DNA from: an uncultured Lysobacterales bacterium
Lineage (GTDB): Bacteria > Pseudomonadota > Gammaproteobacteria > Xanthomonadales > SZUA-36
NCBI GenBank assembly: GCA_937924405.1
Contig: CALDVW010000084.1
Coordinates: 1-63,288 of the forward strand
Reading direction: 5' to 3'
Length of the DNA: 63,288 nt
A program made the translations under genes and the position numbers. The notes below the pieces were generated by a model, which worked only from the letters and a program-made list of their open reading frames with translations, was not told the origin of the DNA and ran no database searches. The first letter of the stretch is position 1; every line of letters starts with the position of its first letter. Of the stretch, positions 31,101 to 40,087 are shown one piece after another.

Positions 31101-32102
31101 ATTCCAATTTCCCTTGTCGGCCAATTGCCACCTGAAACGGGTGTTAACTCTGTCGAGTTGCAGGTCCTGGTACTCGTTAGCCAACCTGGCGTCCCTGAGG
31201 TCGGTGACGCCTTTTACCAGATGGCCACTGCTTCTTGACCACTCCCCCCATAATTCCGCGTTCAACCAGCCGGTCAACGGCAAGAACGGATTTTGCGGCA
31301 ATCTGCCCTGGAACGCCGCCAGCATCAACTCCTTAGCCGAAGCCTGCCAGGCAAGATCGAGCACTTTCTGATCTCCATCCAGAGTCATTAACGCGGTGGC
31401 ATCAATGTCTCCATAGACCATTCCACTTCGTGGATCATGAAAACTCGCCTGGAATTCAATAGCCAGTTCGTCTCCCTTCAGCCGAAGCCATCCCCCGATA
31501 CCGGAAAAGCCCAGCAGCACACCGAATTTTTCATCCTGGTACACAAGGCTGGAATCCTGCAGGACAACCTCGCCCACCCGCGCCAATTCTTTAAGGGCTG
31601 AACCCTGGTTTTCTCCCCCGCGTTGAGTCACACCGAAGCCTGACAGCTCAAAGCGGCCGGCATCCGTTCGGCGCAGCTCGAAATCCGCCCCGATAACCCG
31701 AAAATTGTAAAGAGGACGACCGGGAAGCAGGGCATTGAGCGGCTTTATGTCCAACGCTGCAGCCTCGATCGCAACCGCAGCTTCAACGTAATCCGGATGA
31801 TCCGGGGTGGTCTGCCCAGCCGGCAGCAGATTCATGCCTTGCAATGAAAGTCTTGGACCAAAGGCAGTCCATTCACCGGTAAAGCTGTCCAGTTCGACGG
31901 GGCGTCCAAACTCTTCAGACAGCCAGGCCTCCAGGTGGGGCTGGTAGCGTTCACTATAGGGCATCAGCAGCTTGCCAATGCCGACCAGGACCGCTGCCAG
32001 GATGACCAGGATTGAAAAGGCCGTCCAGAGCAGCGTTCTTGCTCGCCGGAAAAGGATTTTGAATGCAGCCACTAAGAGAGTCTCACGCGTAGCAACGTGC
32101 AA
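28200..32102 (-). CDS. yhdP: AsmA-like inter-membrane phospholipid transport protein YhdP
   Basis: A 1300-residue protein. One N-terminal transmembrane helix (about 24-47) anchors a long periplasmic beta-rich body. The family (with TamB and YdbH) is thought to form a hydrophobic groove that moves phospholipids to the outer membrane. The DUF3971 region and the C-terminal AsmA-like domain (SINISGSTNLV-like repeats, GLGNTLPIIGALAAGPPGAA) are visible. The start is uncertain: there is no ATG. TTG at 32102 lacks a clear Shine-Dalgarno, and a GTG at 32072 would also keep the anchor helix. It lies directly after rng. Confidence 0.9.
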   Translation of the reverse strand: MHVATRETLLVAAFKILFRRARTLLWTAFSILVILAAVLVGIGKLLMPYSERYQPHLEAWLSEEFGRPVELDSFTGEWTAFGPRLSLQGMNLLPAGQTTPDHPDYVEAAVAIEAAALDIKPLNALLPGRPLYNFRVIGADFELRRTDAGRFELSGFGVTQRGGENQGSALKELARVGEVVLQDSSLVYQDEKFGVLLGFSGIGGWLRLKGDELAIEFQASFHDPRSGMVYGDIDATALMTLDGDQKVLDLAWQASAKELMLAAFQGRLPQNPFLPLTGWLNAELWGEWSRSSGHLVKGVTDLRDARLANEYQDLQLDRVNTRFRWQLADKGNWNLHLADFLFDDGSHPWTAPRISMARNTSEGLGLWISADQLPLEVPLNLARDVMLVYQTVWPAFLPRRASGNVSGLDLVLDENWGLKLARGSVKQASVLDWDRWPDLQGLDAEVALRSGSGRLSISGTAVAVDWPGMFRDSLSFTIPSCNVDLNWGQQWQVGFSNCSLHNGDIAAEAEIVISGDDGKPAVDVNAAITRGDIASLGAYWPEAILKENVKGWLRRGLLSGEIVNGRLQINGDMDDWPFRHGKGRFEAVAKVANGRIDYFEGWPQAGSLTATAHFLGAAMDIRGDVGDIGGVSVRSVTAGIADLKTPVLTVGYSAESELPKFLAFLQQTPLNDQIKVDLSDFSFAGVARTTGNLIVPLGSSPGELALDGKVDLPGGYFSDPGTGVTLDGIVGELHYDEKGFTGIGLESRFRGHPAKLDIAAGIDLEEKFRADLSGVFGVREVIPEFLLESYAELARVDGNCRWDVSLLVAPGVDSDETETLLTVKSELIGVELALPAPLNKRAGDHWPLELRFPLSGQSRLLDVEFKNRATLRFDLPENLESPRSAVIRLGTGLPAMAPDGYIRIDGSSQNIDLDGWIDVIVEGAMQGQGMGGLELEKGSISAQNLLFLDRNFDDVNLDFNVVESDISAEFSAEAIMGKVRFTSGESGMSSLSAEFERLALGDPVTSGMDMESNPADLPALHLYAKSFQYAGVELGETRIEAYPTANGFHFEKVDASSDQLSVQASGDWSLDEEGQRSDFDIHMASESLGEFLQSMDISSSIEGGQTLVDFNAWWPGSPATFALSRLNGEVVFSVVDGNITNASSGTGRLLGLLSIQALPKRLSLDFRDVFDSGFSFDEATGTFMMENGRARTDDLLLKSSSASISVSGSTNLVDQQYDQLLTIRPGLGNTLPIIGALAAGPPGAAAGLALQGLLHSQLGEATQVQYTITGDWDNPDFEAVDVKRVESETLPGSKENSDSS

Positions 32103-32114
32103 TAAAAGCAGGCA

Positions 32115-33584
32115 TCAGAGCAGCACAACATCGTACTGATCCTGCTCGTATTGATCTTCCCTCTGAAATTGAATCGATTTCCCTATCAACTCTTCCACTT
32201 CTGCAACGGTTGCGGATTGTTCATCCATGATCCGCTCGACAACCCGAGATGACGCCAGGACCATCAACTTGCTGGCCTCGAACTGGCGGCTGGAGCGCAT
32301 GATTTCCCGAAAGATTTCCAGGCAGACCGTCTCGATACTCTTGATTGTCCCCCGGCCTTCACACCAGGGACAGGATATGCACAATCGTCTTTCGAGGCTT
32401 TCCGTGGTGCGCTTTCTTGTCATTTCGACCAGGCCCAGTGACGAAATCTCCGAGACTGTAGTTTTGGCGTGATCCTGCTCGATTGCGCGATGGAAAGATC
32501 TCATGACCTGCCTGCGGTGTTCTTCGTCGCTCATGTCGATGAAATCGATGATGATGATTCCGCCCAGATTTCTCAGGCGCAACTGCCGGGCGATGGCCTG
32601 AGCTGCTTCGAGGTTGGTCTTGTAAATAGTCTCCTCGAGGTTGCGGTGGCCCACAAAGCCACCCGTATTGACATCAATTGTCGTCATGGCTTCGGTCTGG
32701 TCGAAGACCAGATAACCGCCCGATTTCAGGGGCGTCGCTGGCTTGAGCGCACTTTCTATTTCATCTTCAACGCCAAACAGATCAAAAATCGGCCGCTCGG
32801 CTGAATACTCTTCTATCCGGTCCAGCCAGTCCGGAACAAATCGTTGCGCAAAATTCCTGGCTTTCAACAGTGCATCGGGAGAGTCCAGCCTGACCCGGTC
32901 GACTTTTTCATGCATCATGTCGCGCAGGGCTCTCAGGGACAGGGACAGGTCTTCGAAAACGCAGCTTGCCGCAGGCGCTGTTGCAGAGCGCTCGCTGACA
33001 GCCTGCCAGACTTTACCCAGGTAAACCATATCGGCAGATAACGCAAAATCGTTGACCCCTTCGGCATTGGTACGAACGATGTAGCCGTGACCTTCTTCAT
33101 CATTTCTCAGGGTGTGTACCAGATTCTTGAGCCGCGCCCTCTCCGGCTCATCATCGATCCGGGCAGAAATACCAACAACGTCACAATCGGGCAAAAGCAC
33201 GAGGAATCGGGAGGGAATGCTGATATTTGTCGTTAAGCGGGCACCCTTACTGCCCAGCGGGTCCTTGATGACCTGCACGATAACCTTGTCCCCCTGTCGC
33301 AAAAGACCCGAGATCAGGGGTTCCGGGGGTGGGTCGTCCCCGGTGGCAGTCAAATCCTGGCGAACCATGTCCCGCGCGTGCAAAAAAGCCGTCCGCTCGA
33401 GACCAATGTCCACGAACGCCGCCTGGAGCCCCGGTAAAACCCTTGAGACCTGGCCTTTATAAATGTTTCCGATGTAGCCCGTATGGCTGGCACGTTCCAA
33501 CCACACTTCCTGCAACATGCCATTTTCGACCAGCGCCACCCTGGTTTCCGAGGGTGTCGAGTTAATCAAGATCTCTTCGCTCAC
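32115..33584 (-). CDS. rng: Ribonuclease G
   Basis: A 489-residue endoribonuclease that matures the 5' end of 16S rRNA and helps mRNA decay. It has the S1 domain (GYIGNIYKGQVSRVLPGLQAAFVDIG) near the N-terminus, the DNase I-like catalytic part with DQTEAMTTIDVNTGGF and GIIIIDFIDM, and the zinc-link CxxC in CISCPWCEGRG. It lacks the long C-terminal scaffold of RNase E. It lies between maf and yhdP, as in E. coli. Confidence 0.96.
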   Translation of the reverse strand: MSEEILINSTPSETRVALVENGMLQEVWLERASHTGYIGNIYKGQVSRVLPGLQAAFVDIGLERTAFLHARDMVRQDLTATGDDPPPEPLISGLLRQGDKVIVQVIKDPLGSKGARLTTNISIPSRFLVLLPDCDVVGISARIDDEPERARLKNLVHTLRNDEEGHGYIVRTNAEGVNDFALSADMVYLGKVWQAVSERSATAPAASCVFEDLSLSLRALRDMMHEKVDRVRLDSPDALLKARNFAQRFVPDWLDRIEEYSAERPIFDLFGVEDEIESALKPATPLKSGGYLVFDQTEAMTTIDVNTGGFVGHRNLEETIYKTNLEAAQAIARQLRLRNLGGIIIIDFIDMSDEEHRRQVMRSFHRAIEQDHAKTTVSEISSLGLVEMTRKRTTESLERRLCISCPWCEGRGTIKSIETVCLEIFREIMRSSRQFEASKLMVLASSRVVERIMDEQSATVAEVEELIGKSIQFQREDQYEQDQYDVVLL

Positions 33585-33611
33585 GCGCGAATTGCCATTA
33601 TCAAACTGATC

Positions 33612-34256
33612 CTAGAATAGCACTTCGGCGCGTTTCAGTAATTGCGAAGTTTCGTAAAGAGGCAAACCCATCACACCGTAAAAGCTGCCTTCGATCCGTG
33701 AAATTTTCTCGGCTGCTTTCCCCTGCACTCCGTAAGCACCTGCCTTGTCCATGGAGTCTCCCGTGTCGCAATAGCTTTCGATCCAGTCATCTTCGAGTTC
33801 GGCAAACGTCACTCTTGAGACACTCAGCGAGTCGATAAGCTGTGTTTCATCAAGTGCAATCGCAACGGCAGAGAAAACTTCATGTGTCCGTCCGGACAGG
33901 ATTTTCAACATTTCCACTGCTTCTTCCCTGCTTCCTGGCTTACCCAGAATGCGGCCATCGACGATAACGGCAGTATCCGCGCCGAGAACAGGCAAGCCCG
34001 GGTTTTCACGCCTTGAGACTTCCTGCGCTTTTTCCCGCGCCATTCGCACCACGAAGTCTGCCGGTTTTTCACCATCCAATGCCTTCTCTTCCAGGTTGGA
34101 AACGATGGTGCTGAACCGGATTCCGATCTGGGCCAGCAACTGCCGGCGCCGGGGAGACGCCGAAGCCAGTATGATCACGGGAGTTCCGATTTCCTGACCT
34201 GGCTGATCTTCCGGTGAAATCTTGCCGCCCGCTTCGCACACTTTTCCTGGCTCCAT
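33612..34256 (-). CDS. maf: Maf-type nucleoside triphosphate pyrophosphatase (YhdE type)
   Basis: A Maf/HAM1-fold house-cleaning enzyme, 214 residues from the outer ATG. The motif ILASASPRRRQLLAQIG, the GADTAVIV segment and DKAGAYGVQG are diagnostic. The neighbourhood before rng points to the YhdE (dTTP/UTP pyrophosphatase) branch. Family members normally begin at the ILASxSPRR strand, so the 26 N-terminal residues may not be translated: a GTG at codon 27 would give that length, whereas the outer ATG has GGAG nine bases upstream. Confidence 0.92.
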   Translation of the reverse strand: MEPGKVCEAGGKISPEDQPGQEIGTPVIILASASPRRRQLLAQIGIRFSTIVSNLEEKALDGEKPADFVVRMAREKAQEVSRRENPGLPVLGADTAVIVDGRILGKPGSREEAVEMLKILSGRTHEVFSAVAIALDETQLIDSLSVSRVTFAELEDDWIESYCDTGDSMDKAGAYGVQGKAAEKISRIEGSFYGVMGLPLYETSQLLKRAEVLF

Positions 34257-34259
34257 CGA

Positions 34260-34730
34260 CTAACTCCGATGGTATGGGTGGTTTTGGGTAATGGTCCAGG
34301 CCCGGTACAGCTGCTCAGCCAGGATTGGGCGAACGAGCGGATGCGGCAGCGTGAGCCGGCCCAGCGACCAGATATCATTGGCCTTTTCTCTGCAGACCTG
34401 GGGTAAACCGTCGGGTCCTCCCACGAGAAAACAGGCGCCGCGCTCCTCCTGCATCCAGTTCTCCAGCCGGGCTGCGAGCTCAACCGTCGACCACTGTTTA
34501 CCCATCTCATCCAGCGCGATTACTCGGTAACCCGGGGGCGCTGTTGAAAGCAGGGAGTCACCTTCGATTTTACGCAGCGCATCGATATCGGCATTTTTGG
34601 AGCGCCTTGCCATGGGGATTTCCCTGAGTTCCAGCCGGATTCCGCGGGGAAACCGGCGGGAATACTCCTCCCACGCGGTCTGCACCCACGCTGGCATGCG
34701 GTGGCCAATGGCTGCGACAATAAGTTTCAA
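34260..34730 (-). CDS. rlmH: 23S rRNA (pseudouridine(1915)-N3)-methyltransferase RlmH
   Basis: A 156-residue SPOUT methyltransferase that modifies pseudouridine 1915 in helix 69. The knot motif FLVGGPDGLP binds SAM, and the C-terminus RLTLPHPLVRPILAEQLYRA...YHR is typical. Its start overlaps the rsfS stop by four bases. Confidence 0.96.
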   Translation of the reverse strand: MKLIVAAIGHRMPAWVQTAWEEYSRRFPRGIRLELREIPMARRSKNADIDALRKIEGDSLLSTAPPGYRVIALDEMGKQWSTVELAARLENWMQEERGACFLVGGPDGLPQVCREKANDIWSLGRLTLPHPLVRPILAEQLYRAWTITQNHPYHRS

Positions 34731-35110
34731 GCAGACTGGGTCGAACTGCTACGTTGCTGGTTGCTGGCTTCCCAGAGCTTTTCGAGGTTGTAAAACGCCC
34801 TGGTTTGCGGAAGCATCAGGTGGACGATGACATCGTTCAGGTCGACCAGAACCCACTCCGCCTGTCTTTCGCCTTCAACCCCCAGGGGCTGGCAGCCGGC
34901 CGCCTTGGCTTTCATAACAAGGTTTTCCGCCATGGATTTAACGTGTCGGCTGGAATTGCCGGATGCGACCACGAACAGGTCCGTGAGAGGATTCTGTCCT
35001 GCAACGTCAATCTGTTGAATGTCAATGGCTTTGAGATCTTCGAGGGTGGAGATCACCAGGTCCCGGAGTTGTTCGAATATCAGCTCTTCTTCAGCGTTTT
35101 GTTGGGTCAA
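34727..35110 (-). CDS. rsfS: Ribosome silencing factor RsfS
   Basis: A 127-residue Iojap-family protein that binds uL14 and blocks subunit joining in slow growth. The segments LEDLKAIDIQQIDVAGQNPL and WVLVDLNDVIVHLM are diagnostic. The start is TTG at 35108-35110, supported by an AGGTGA Shine-Dalgarno nine bases upstream. It lies between nadD and rlmH. Confidence 0.94.
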   Translation of the reverse strand: MTQQNAEEELIFEQLRDLVISTLEDLKAIDIQQIDVAGQNPLTDLFVVASGNSSRHVKSMAENLVMKAKAAGCQPLGVEGERQAEWVLVDLNDVIVHLMLPQTRAFYNLEKLWEASNQQRSSSTQSA

Positions 35111-35176
35111 ATGAAATCACCTGAGTTTCAATAAACGAATATTATCCTTTCCAGGCCGGGCCCGCAAAGAACTGAG

Positions 35177-35851
35177 TCAAACCACCTCGCCCGCGGCGTC
35201 CTGATAGAGGTTGTTTTTTTGTATATAAGCAATCACCTCATCGGGCAGGAGAAACCTGGGCGATCGACCACTCCCCAGCTGATGCCTGATACCCGTTGAG
35301 GATATAGCAAGTTGCGTGATTTCCAGGGGAATCACCTTACCGGCCGCTTGACCTTCCAACTGCTGCGGCCCCGGTGCCAGTCGCTTTTGCATTTGCTCGC
35401 GCAATTCGCCCGACCAGGAATAGCTGGAATTCGGGCGGCGCATGATCGCAATATGCGCCAGATCAAAAATTCGTCGCCACTGGTGCCAGCTGTCCAAATG
35501 GTTTGCCGCATCCTGGCCAATGATCAGCACCAGTACTGAATCACCTTCTTCAGCCCTGATCTGCGCAAGTGTATCGACCATGTAGGAGTTACCTTTACGG
35601 CGGACTTCACGGTCGTCGATTCGAAATCCGGGATAGTTCGATACAGCCAGCTGCAGCATTGCCAGCCGGTGCTCTGCAGACGCCATCGTTTTGGATCGGT
35701 GCGGCGGAGTTCCGGCCGGCATCAGGCGAAAGTCATCGAGCGCGAGAATTTCGCGGGCTTCCTGAGCGGCACGCAGATGTCCGAAATGAACCGGATCAAA
35801 TGTACCGCCGAATATACCAATCCCCTGCACCGGGTCGAGTTTTGAATTCAC
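35177..35851 (-). CDS. nadD: Nicotinate-nucleotide adenylyltransferase
   Basis: A 224-residue enzyme of NAD synthesis that adenylates nicotinate mononucleotide. The nucleotidyltransferase motif GGTFDPVHFGH is near residue 15 and the C-terminal ISSTGIRHQL matches the ISSTxIR signature. GTG at 35849-35851 is the start, preceded by GAGGTG. It lies 12 bases after holA. Confidence 0.95.
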   Translation of the reverse strand: MNSKLDPVQGIGIFGGTFDPVHFGHLRAAQEAREILALDDFRLMPAGTPPHRSKTMASAEHRLAMLQLAVSNYPGFRIDDREVRRKGNSYMVDTLAQIRAEEGDSVLVLIIGQDAANHLDSWHQWRRIFDLAHIAIMRRPNSSYSWSGELREQMQKRLAPGPQQLEGQAAGKVIPLEITQLAISSTGIRHQLGSGRSPRFLLPDEVIAYIQKNNLYQDAAGEVV

Positions 35852-35863
35852 AAGTATTTCACC

Positions 35864-36886
35864 TCATGCCGGCTTGACTGCAGAGGGATCACACAGGTAC
35901 CAGAGCAACCTGTCCAGGGTCTGCCAGGGGTCTCCGCCGGCGCGACCCTTGCTTTGCCGATCGATCAGGGCAAGGATTCTGAAAGACTCTCCGAATTCCA
36001 AAGCTGAGAGGCGTTTCAATGCTTGCTTGATGGGCGTCTGCCGGGCCGGCCAGATTCGCAATTTTCCAAAAACTGCTGACTCCTGCTCACCTGATTGAAT
36101 TGCGGACCTGACCGTATCCGTCAACATCAGCTCCCGATACAGGGCGCCACTGACTGCCTGGATGGCTACATTGGTCCTGTTCAGGCCAGAGGCGACACGC
36201 AGGCATTCCCCCAACTGACCCAGAAGAACACACTCGACCAGGCGGAAAGCGTCGAAGCGGGCGCTGTTCGCAACTGCTTTGGCCACATCGGATGCACTGA
36301 TTCTCACGCCCTGGTCCAGCAGGAGCAACTTGTCGATTTCCTGCTGGGCGGCCAACAGATTTCCTTCGACCAAATCCGCCAGCAGGGCAATCGCTTCGGG
36401 CTCGGGTTCCAGTCCGGCGGCAGCCATCCTGCCCCTGATCCATTGCGGCAGTTGATGTGGTTTGACCGGCCATATCTCCACCAATACTCCTGCACGCGCC
36501 AGCCCGGAAGCCCATTTCGACTTTCTGAGAGAAGTATCCCACTTTTCACAGGTCACCAGCAGCAGCACATCCGGGTCTGCAGCGTCTACCAATTCGAGCA
36601 GAGCCTTTGAGCCGTCACGACCCGGACGACCGGTCGGCAACCGGACATCGATAATCTTGCGGGATGAAAAAAGGGACAGCGCCGCGGAATCTTCCGACAG
36701 CCGGCTCCAGTCGAAATTCTTATGCACTTCGTGAACTGTCCGCTCAACGAAGCCCTGCGCCTGGGCCGCCTGGATAACCAGGTCCCGGCTTTCCTGAATC
36801 AGTAGCGGCTCGGCACCCGCCAGCAGGTAAACCGGGGCCAGTGATCTGGATAATTGTGCAGCAAGCTGGTCCGCCCTGACAGCCAT
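35864..36886 (-). CDS. holA: DNA polymerase III subunit delta
   Basis: A 340-residue clamp-loader subunit that opens the beta clamp. It shows the AAA-like fold without Walker activity; PVYLLAGAEPLLIQESRDLV near the start and SLFSSRKIIDVRLPTG are typical. It sits between lptE and nadD in the conserved leuS-lptE-holA-nadD order. Confidence 0.93.
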   Translation of the reverse strand: MAVRADQLAAQLSRSLAPVYLLAGAEPLLIQESRDLVIQAAQAQGFVERTVHEVHKNFDWSRLSEDSAALSLFSSRKIIDVRLPTGRPGRDGSKALLELVDAADPDVLLLVTCEKWDTSLRKSKWASGLARAGVLVEIWPVKPHQLPQWIRGRMAAAGLEPEPEAIALLADLVEGNLLAAQQEIDKLLLLDQGVRISASDVAKAVANSARFDAFRLVECVLLGQLGECLRVASGLNRTNVAIQAVSGALYRELMLTDTVRSAIQSGEQESAVFGKLRIWPARQTPIKQALKRLSALEFGESFRILALIDRQSKGRAGGDPWQTLDRLLWYLCDPSAVKPA

Positions 36887-36892
36887 TGTGGA

Positions 36893-37393
36893 TCAACCGG
36901 AATTCGCGGGCGCGGATTCCAGGCGGGTCACCAGAATTCTGGACAACGTGTCCGCCAGGTCATCCTCGAGGTATTCCTGCTCGCGCGAGTTTGCCAGGAT
37001 TTTCTGCTCGTCAAAGCTGATTTCCCTGGCCTGACGCAAGTTCTGCCAGCTCAGAATATCCTGACCATTTGCATCCAGCAGTCGAAATCTGACCGTGTGG
37101 CTGATCCTGTATTCCCTGACGCGTGCATTGTTACCGATGGTCAAAACCTCGGTCACCACGGAATTTACCGGAATTTCAAGGATGGCTGTGGCTTCATTGC
37201 CCCCAACGAATTCAACACCGCTCTGCTCCAGCAACATCCTGACCCGCCTTCCCAGCGCGCTGTACTCATCAGCCATCACAATCTGTGTTTTTGCCATTTG
37301 CGCCGGTAAATCCGCGTTCTTCCGCAATTGGAAGCCGCACGCCGTGCATAAAAACGTCAGGCTCAAAATCATGCTGATGAAGCGAATGCGCAT
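36893..37393 (-). CDS. lptE: LPS-assembly lipoprotein LptE
   Basis: A 166-residue lipoprotein that plugs the LptD barrel for LPS export. The lipobox LCTAC puts the lipidated cysteine at residue 19, followed by GFQLR, which is the family hallmark. It is five bases after leuS. Confidence 0.93.
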   Translation of the reverse strand: MRIRFISMILSLTFLCTACGFQLRKNADLPAQMAKTQIVMADEYSALGRRVRMLLEQSGVEFVGGNEATAILEIPVNSVVTEVLTIGNNARVREYRISHTVRFRLLDANGQDILSWQNLRQAREISFDEQKILANSREQEYLEDDLADTLSRILVTRLESAPANSG

Positions 37394-37398
37394 CGGCC

Positions 37399-40008
37399 TC
37401 AGGCTACCACGATGTTCAGCAGCCTGTCGGGAATGTGGATCACTTTGCGAATTTGTTTTCCTTCCATGTGGCGTTGCACATTTTCGATGGCCAGAGCCTG
37501 TTCGAGAGCGAAATCCTTCGCCGCTCCGGGTTGCAGTTCCAGCTTGGCCCTCAATTTGCCGTTAACCTGAACCACCAGTGTAAGCTGCATCCTCTCCCTG
37601 GCCGATTCATCCACCGCCGGCCAGCCCGCCTCCTCCAGGGTTCCCGCCCCCCCCAGTTCAGTCCATAGCACTTCAGATACATGCGGCGTGATGGGCGCCA
37701 ATAAGCGAACAATGCTCATCCAGGCTTCCTGCACGACCGCCCTGGATTGTGGGCTATCGGCGTCAAATCTCGCCAGGTGGTTGCTGAGTTCCATGATGGC
37801 CGCAATGGCCGTATTGAACGTATAGCGCCGACTGATATCATCACTGACCTTGGCGATGGTATCGTGTAACAGCCGCCGCACTTCTTTCTGTTCCGCATCC
37901 AGACCGCCCGGTTCAAGTTCCTCACAGGGTCCCGCTTCGACGTGGCTCATCACCTGGGACCAGACCCGGCGCAGGAAACGTGATGCGCCCTCAATTCCCG
38001 ATTCAGACCATTCCAGCGATTGGAAAGCGGGGGAGTCTGAAACCGAAAACAAACGGACCGTATCGGCTCCGTAGCGGTCGACCATACTCTGCGGATCGAC
38101 GCCGTTATTCTTGGATTTCGACATCTTCTCTACGCCACCGATTTCCACGGCCAGCCCATCGCCAAGCAGGCTCGCCCCTACGGGTTTGCCTTTGGAATCA
38201 CGTTCAACTTCAACCTCGGATGGATTGAACCAGTGGATGGCGCCGTCATCATCCTTCCGGTAGTAGGTATCCGCCACGACCATCCCCTGGCAGAGCAGGC
38301 GGGTGGCTGGTTCATCGGAATTGACCATGCCTTCATCGCGCATCAGCTTATGGTAAAAACGGAAATACATCAGGTGGAGGATGGCGTGCTCAATGCCGCC
38401 GATATACTGATCGATCGGCATCCAGTAATTGACCCGCTCGTCCACCATGGAATCTGCCCCGGGACAACAGTAGCGATGGGTATACCAGGAGGACTCCATG
38501 AACGTGTCAAAGGTATCCGTTTCCCGTTCCGCGGGCTTGCCGCAACCCGGGCATGTCGTTTTACGCCATTCCGGGTCTGCCTTGATCGGCGATTGAACAC
38601 CCATGAACGTCACGTCTTCCGGCAGTAGAACCGGCAATTGTTCTTCGGGCACCGGTAAGGCGCCGCAATCCTCACAATAAATGACCGGGATCGGACAACC
38701 CCAGTAGCGTTGCCGGCTAACGCCCCAGTCGCGCAAGCGGTAATTGATTTTGCGTTCCCCTATGCCCTGGTCAACCAGCCATTGCGTGGCCTTTTCCTTG
38801 GCTTCAGCGACTTCCAGTCCGTCCAGCCAATCGCTGTTGATGGCGGGGCCGTCCTCGGTATAGGCTTCGCCGTCCCAGCCTTCCGGCGGAGCGACCGTAC
38901 GAATGATGGGCAAGCCATGACTTTTGGCAAAATCCCAGTCACGTTGATCCTGTCCCGGTACCGCCATGATGGCGCCGGTCCCGTAACCCATGAGCACGTA
39001 GTCAGCCAGGTACAATGGCACCGGTTTGCGGGTAAAGGGGTTGAGCAACCAGGCCCCCGTGAACACGCCCCGTTTTTCCAGGCTACCTTCAACCGCCAGG
39101 CGGTCTTCTTCGCTGGCGTCTTTCGCCTGTTGAACAAATTCCTCCACCTCGGCCGCCTGGCTTTTTCCAGTGATTTTGGAAACCAGCGGGTGTTCAGGGG
39201 CCAGCACAGCATAGGTCATACCGAACGAAGTGTCCGGTCGCGTAGTGAACACCCGGACGCCCAGGCCCGCTTGATCAGGGACTCCTTCCTTGTCACACAG
39301 CTTCATCTCGAATTCGGCGCCTTCCGAGCGCCCAATCCAGTTCCGTTGCATGGTTTTTACAGCATCCGGCCAGCCCTCCAGCTGATCCAGACCCTCGAGC
39401 AGCTGTTCCGCATAATCCGTGATCTTCAGAAACCACTGGGGGATTGAACGGCGTTCGACAACTGCCCCTGACCGCCAGCCACGGCCATCCACCACCTGCT
39501 CATTAGCCAGTACAGTCTGGTCTACCGGGTCCCAGTTGACTTCAGAGTCTTTGCGGTAGGCGAGGCCTTTGCGCATCAGGCGCGTAAACATCAGTTGTTC
39601 CCAGCGGTAATAGTCCGGATCACAGGTGGCCAGTTCACGGGACCAGTCATAAGCGAAACCCATACGTTTGAGTTGTGCCCGCATATGCCTGATATTGGCG
39701 TATGTCCATTTGGCCGGCGCCGTATTGTTCTTGATGGCGGCGTTTTCTGCCGGCAAACCGAACGCATCCCAACCCATAGGCTGTAGTACGTTTCGACCAC
39801 ACATCCGGTGATATCGGCTGATCACGTCGCCGATGGTGTAGTTCCGCACATGTCCCATGTGCAGGGCGCCGGAGGGGTAAGGAAGCATTGAAAGACAATA
39901 ATATTTCTCCGCGCCGGGCGTTTCGACCGCGCGAAATGTCTGCTCCCGGTCCCATTTTTGCTGGAGGTCAGCCTCGATTTCACCGGGATTGTAAGGCGTC
40001 TTTGCCAT
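37399..40008 (-). CDS. leuS: Leucyl-tRNA synthetase
   Basis: An 869-residue class Ia synthetase. The HMGH form of the HIGH motif is at residues 50-53 and KMSKSKNNGVDP carries the KMSKS loop. The CP1 editing domain is present in the middle (for example TTRPDTSFG). The start is the ATG at 40006-40008 (MAKTPYNPGEIEADLQ). The open frame extends a further 104 codons, but that part is the antisense of the neighbouring ATPase gene and matches no LeuS. Confidence 0.97.
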   Translation of the reverse strand: MAKTPYNPGEIEADLQQKWDREQTFRAVETPGAEKYYCLSMLPYPSGALHMGHVRNYTIGDVISRYHRMCGRNVLQPMGWDAFGLPAENAAIKNNTAPAKWTYANIRHMRAQLKRMGFAYDWSRELATCDPDYYRWEQLMFTRLMRKGLAYRKDSEVNWDPVDQTVLANEQVVDGRGWRSGAVVERRSIPQWFLKITDYAEQLLEGLDQLEGWPDAVKTMQRNWIGRSEGAEFEMKLCDKEGVPDQAGLGVRVFTTRPDTSFGMTYAVLAPEHPLVSKITGKSQAAEVEEFVQQAKDASEEDRLAVEGSLEKRGVFTGAWLLNPFTRKPVPLYLADYVLMGYGTGAIMAVPGQDQRDWDFAKSHGLPIIRTVAPPEGWDGEAYTEDGPAINSDWLDGLEVAEAKEKATQWLVDQGIGERKINYRLRDWGVSRQRYWGCPIPVIYCEDCGALPVPEEQLPVLLPEDVTFMGVQSPIKADPEWRKTTCPGCGKPAERETDTFDTFMESSWYTHRYCCPGADSMVDERVNYWMPIDQYIGGIEHAILHLMYFRFYHKLMRDEGMVNSDEPATRLLCQGMVVADTYYRKDDDGAIHWFNPSEVEVERDSKGKPVGASLLGDGLAVEIGGVEKMSKSKNNGVDPQSMVDRYGADTVRLFSVSDSPAFQSLEWSESGIEGASRFLRRVWSQVMSHVEAGPCEELEPGGLDAEQKEVRRLLHDTIAKVSDDISRRYTFNTAIAAIMELSNHLARFDADSPQSRAVVQEAWMSIVRLLAPITPHVSEVLWTELGGAGTLEEAGWPAVDESARERMQLTLVVQVNGKLRAKLELQPGAAKDFALEQALAIENVQRHMEGKQIRKVIHIPDRLLNIVVA

Positions 40009-40087
40009 ATACTTGTTATTCCGTAACCAAATCTGAAATGAAGAACGGAAGCTTAACCGACCCCCCCCACAGAGGAAAGGCCCGCAC

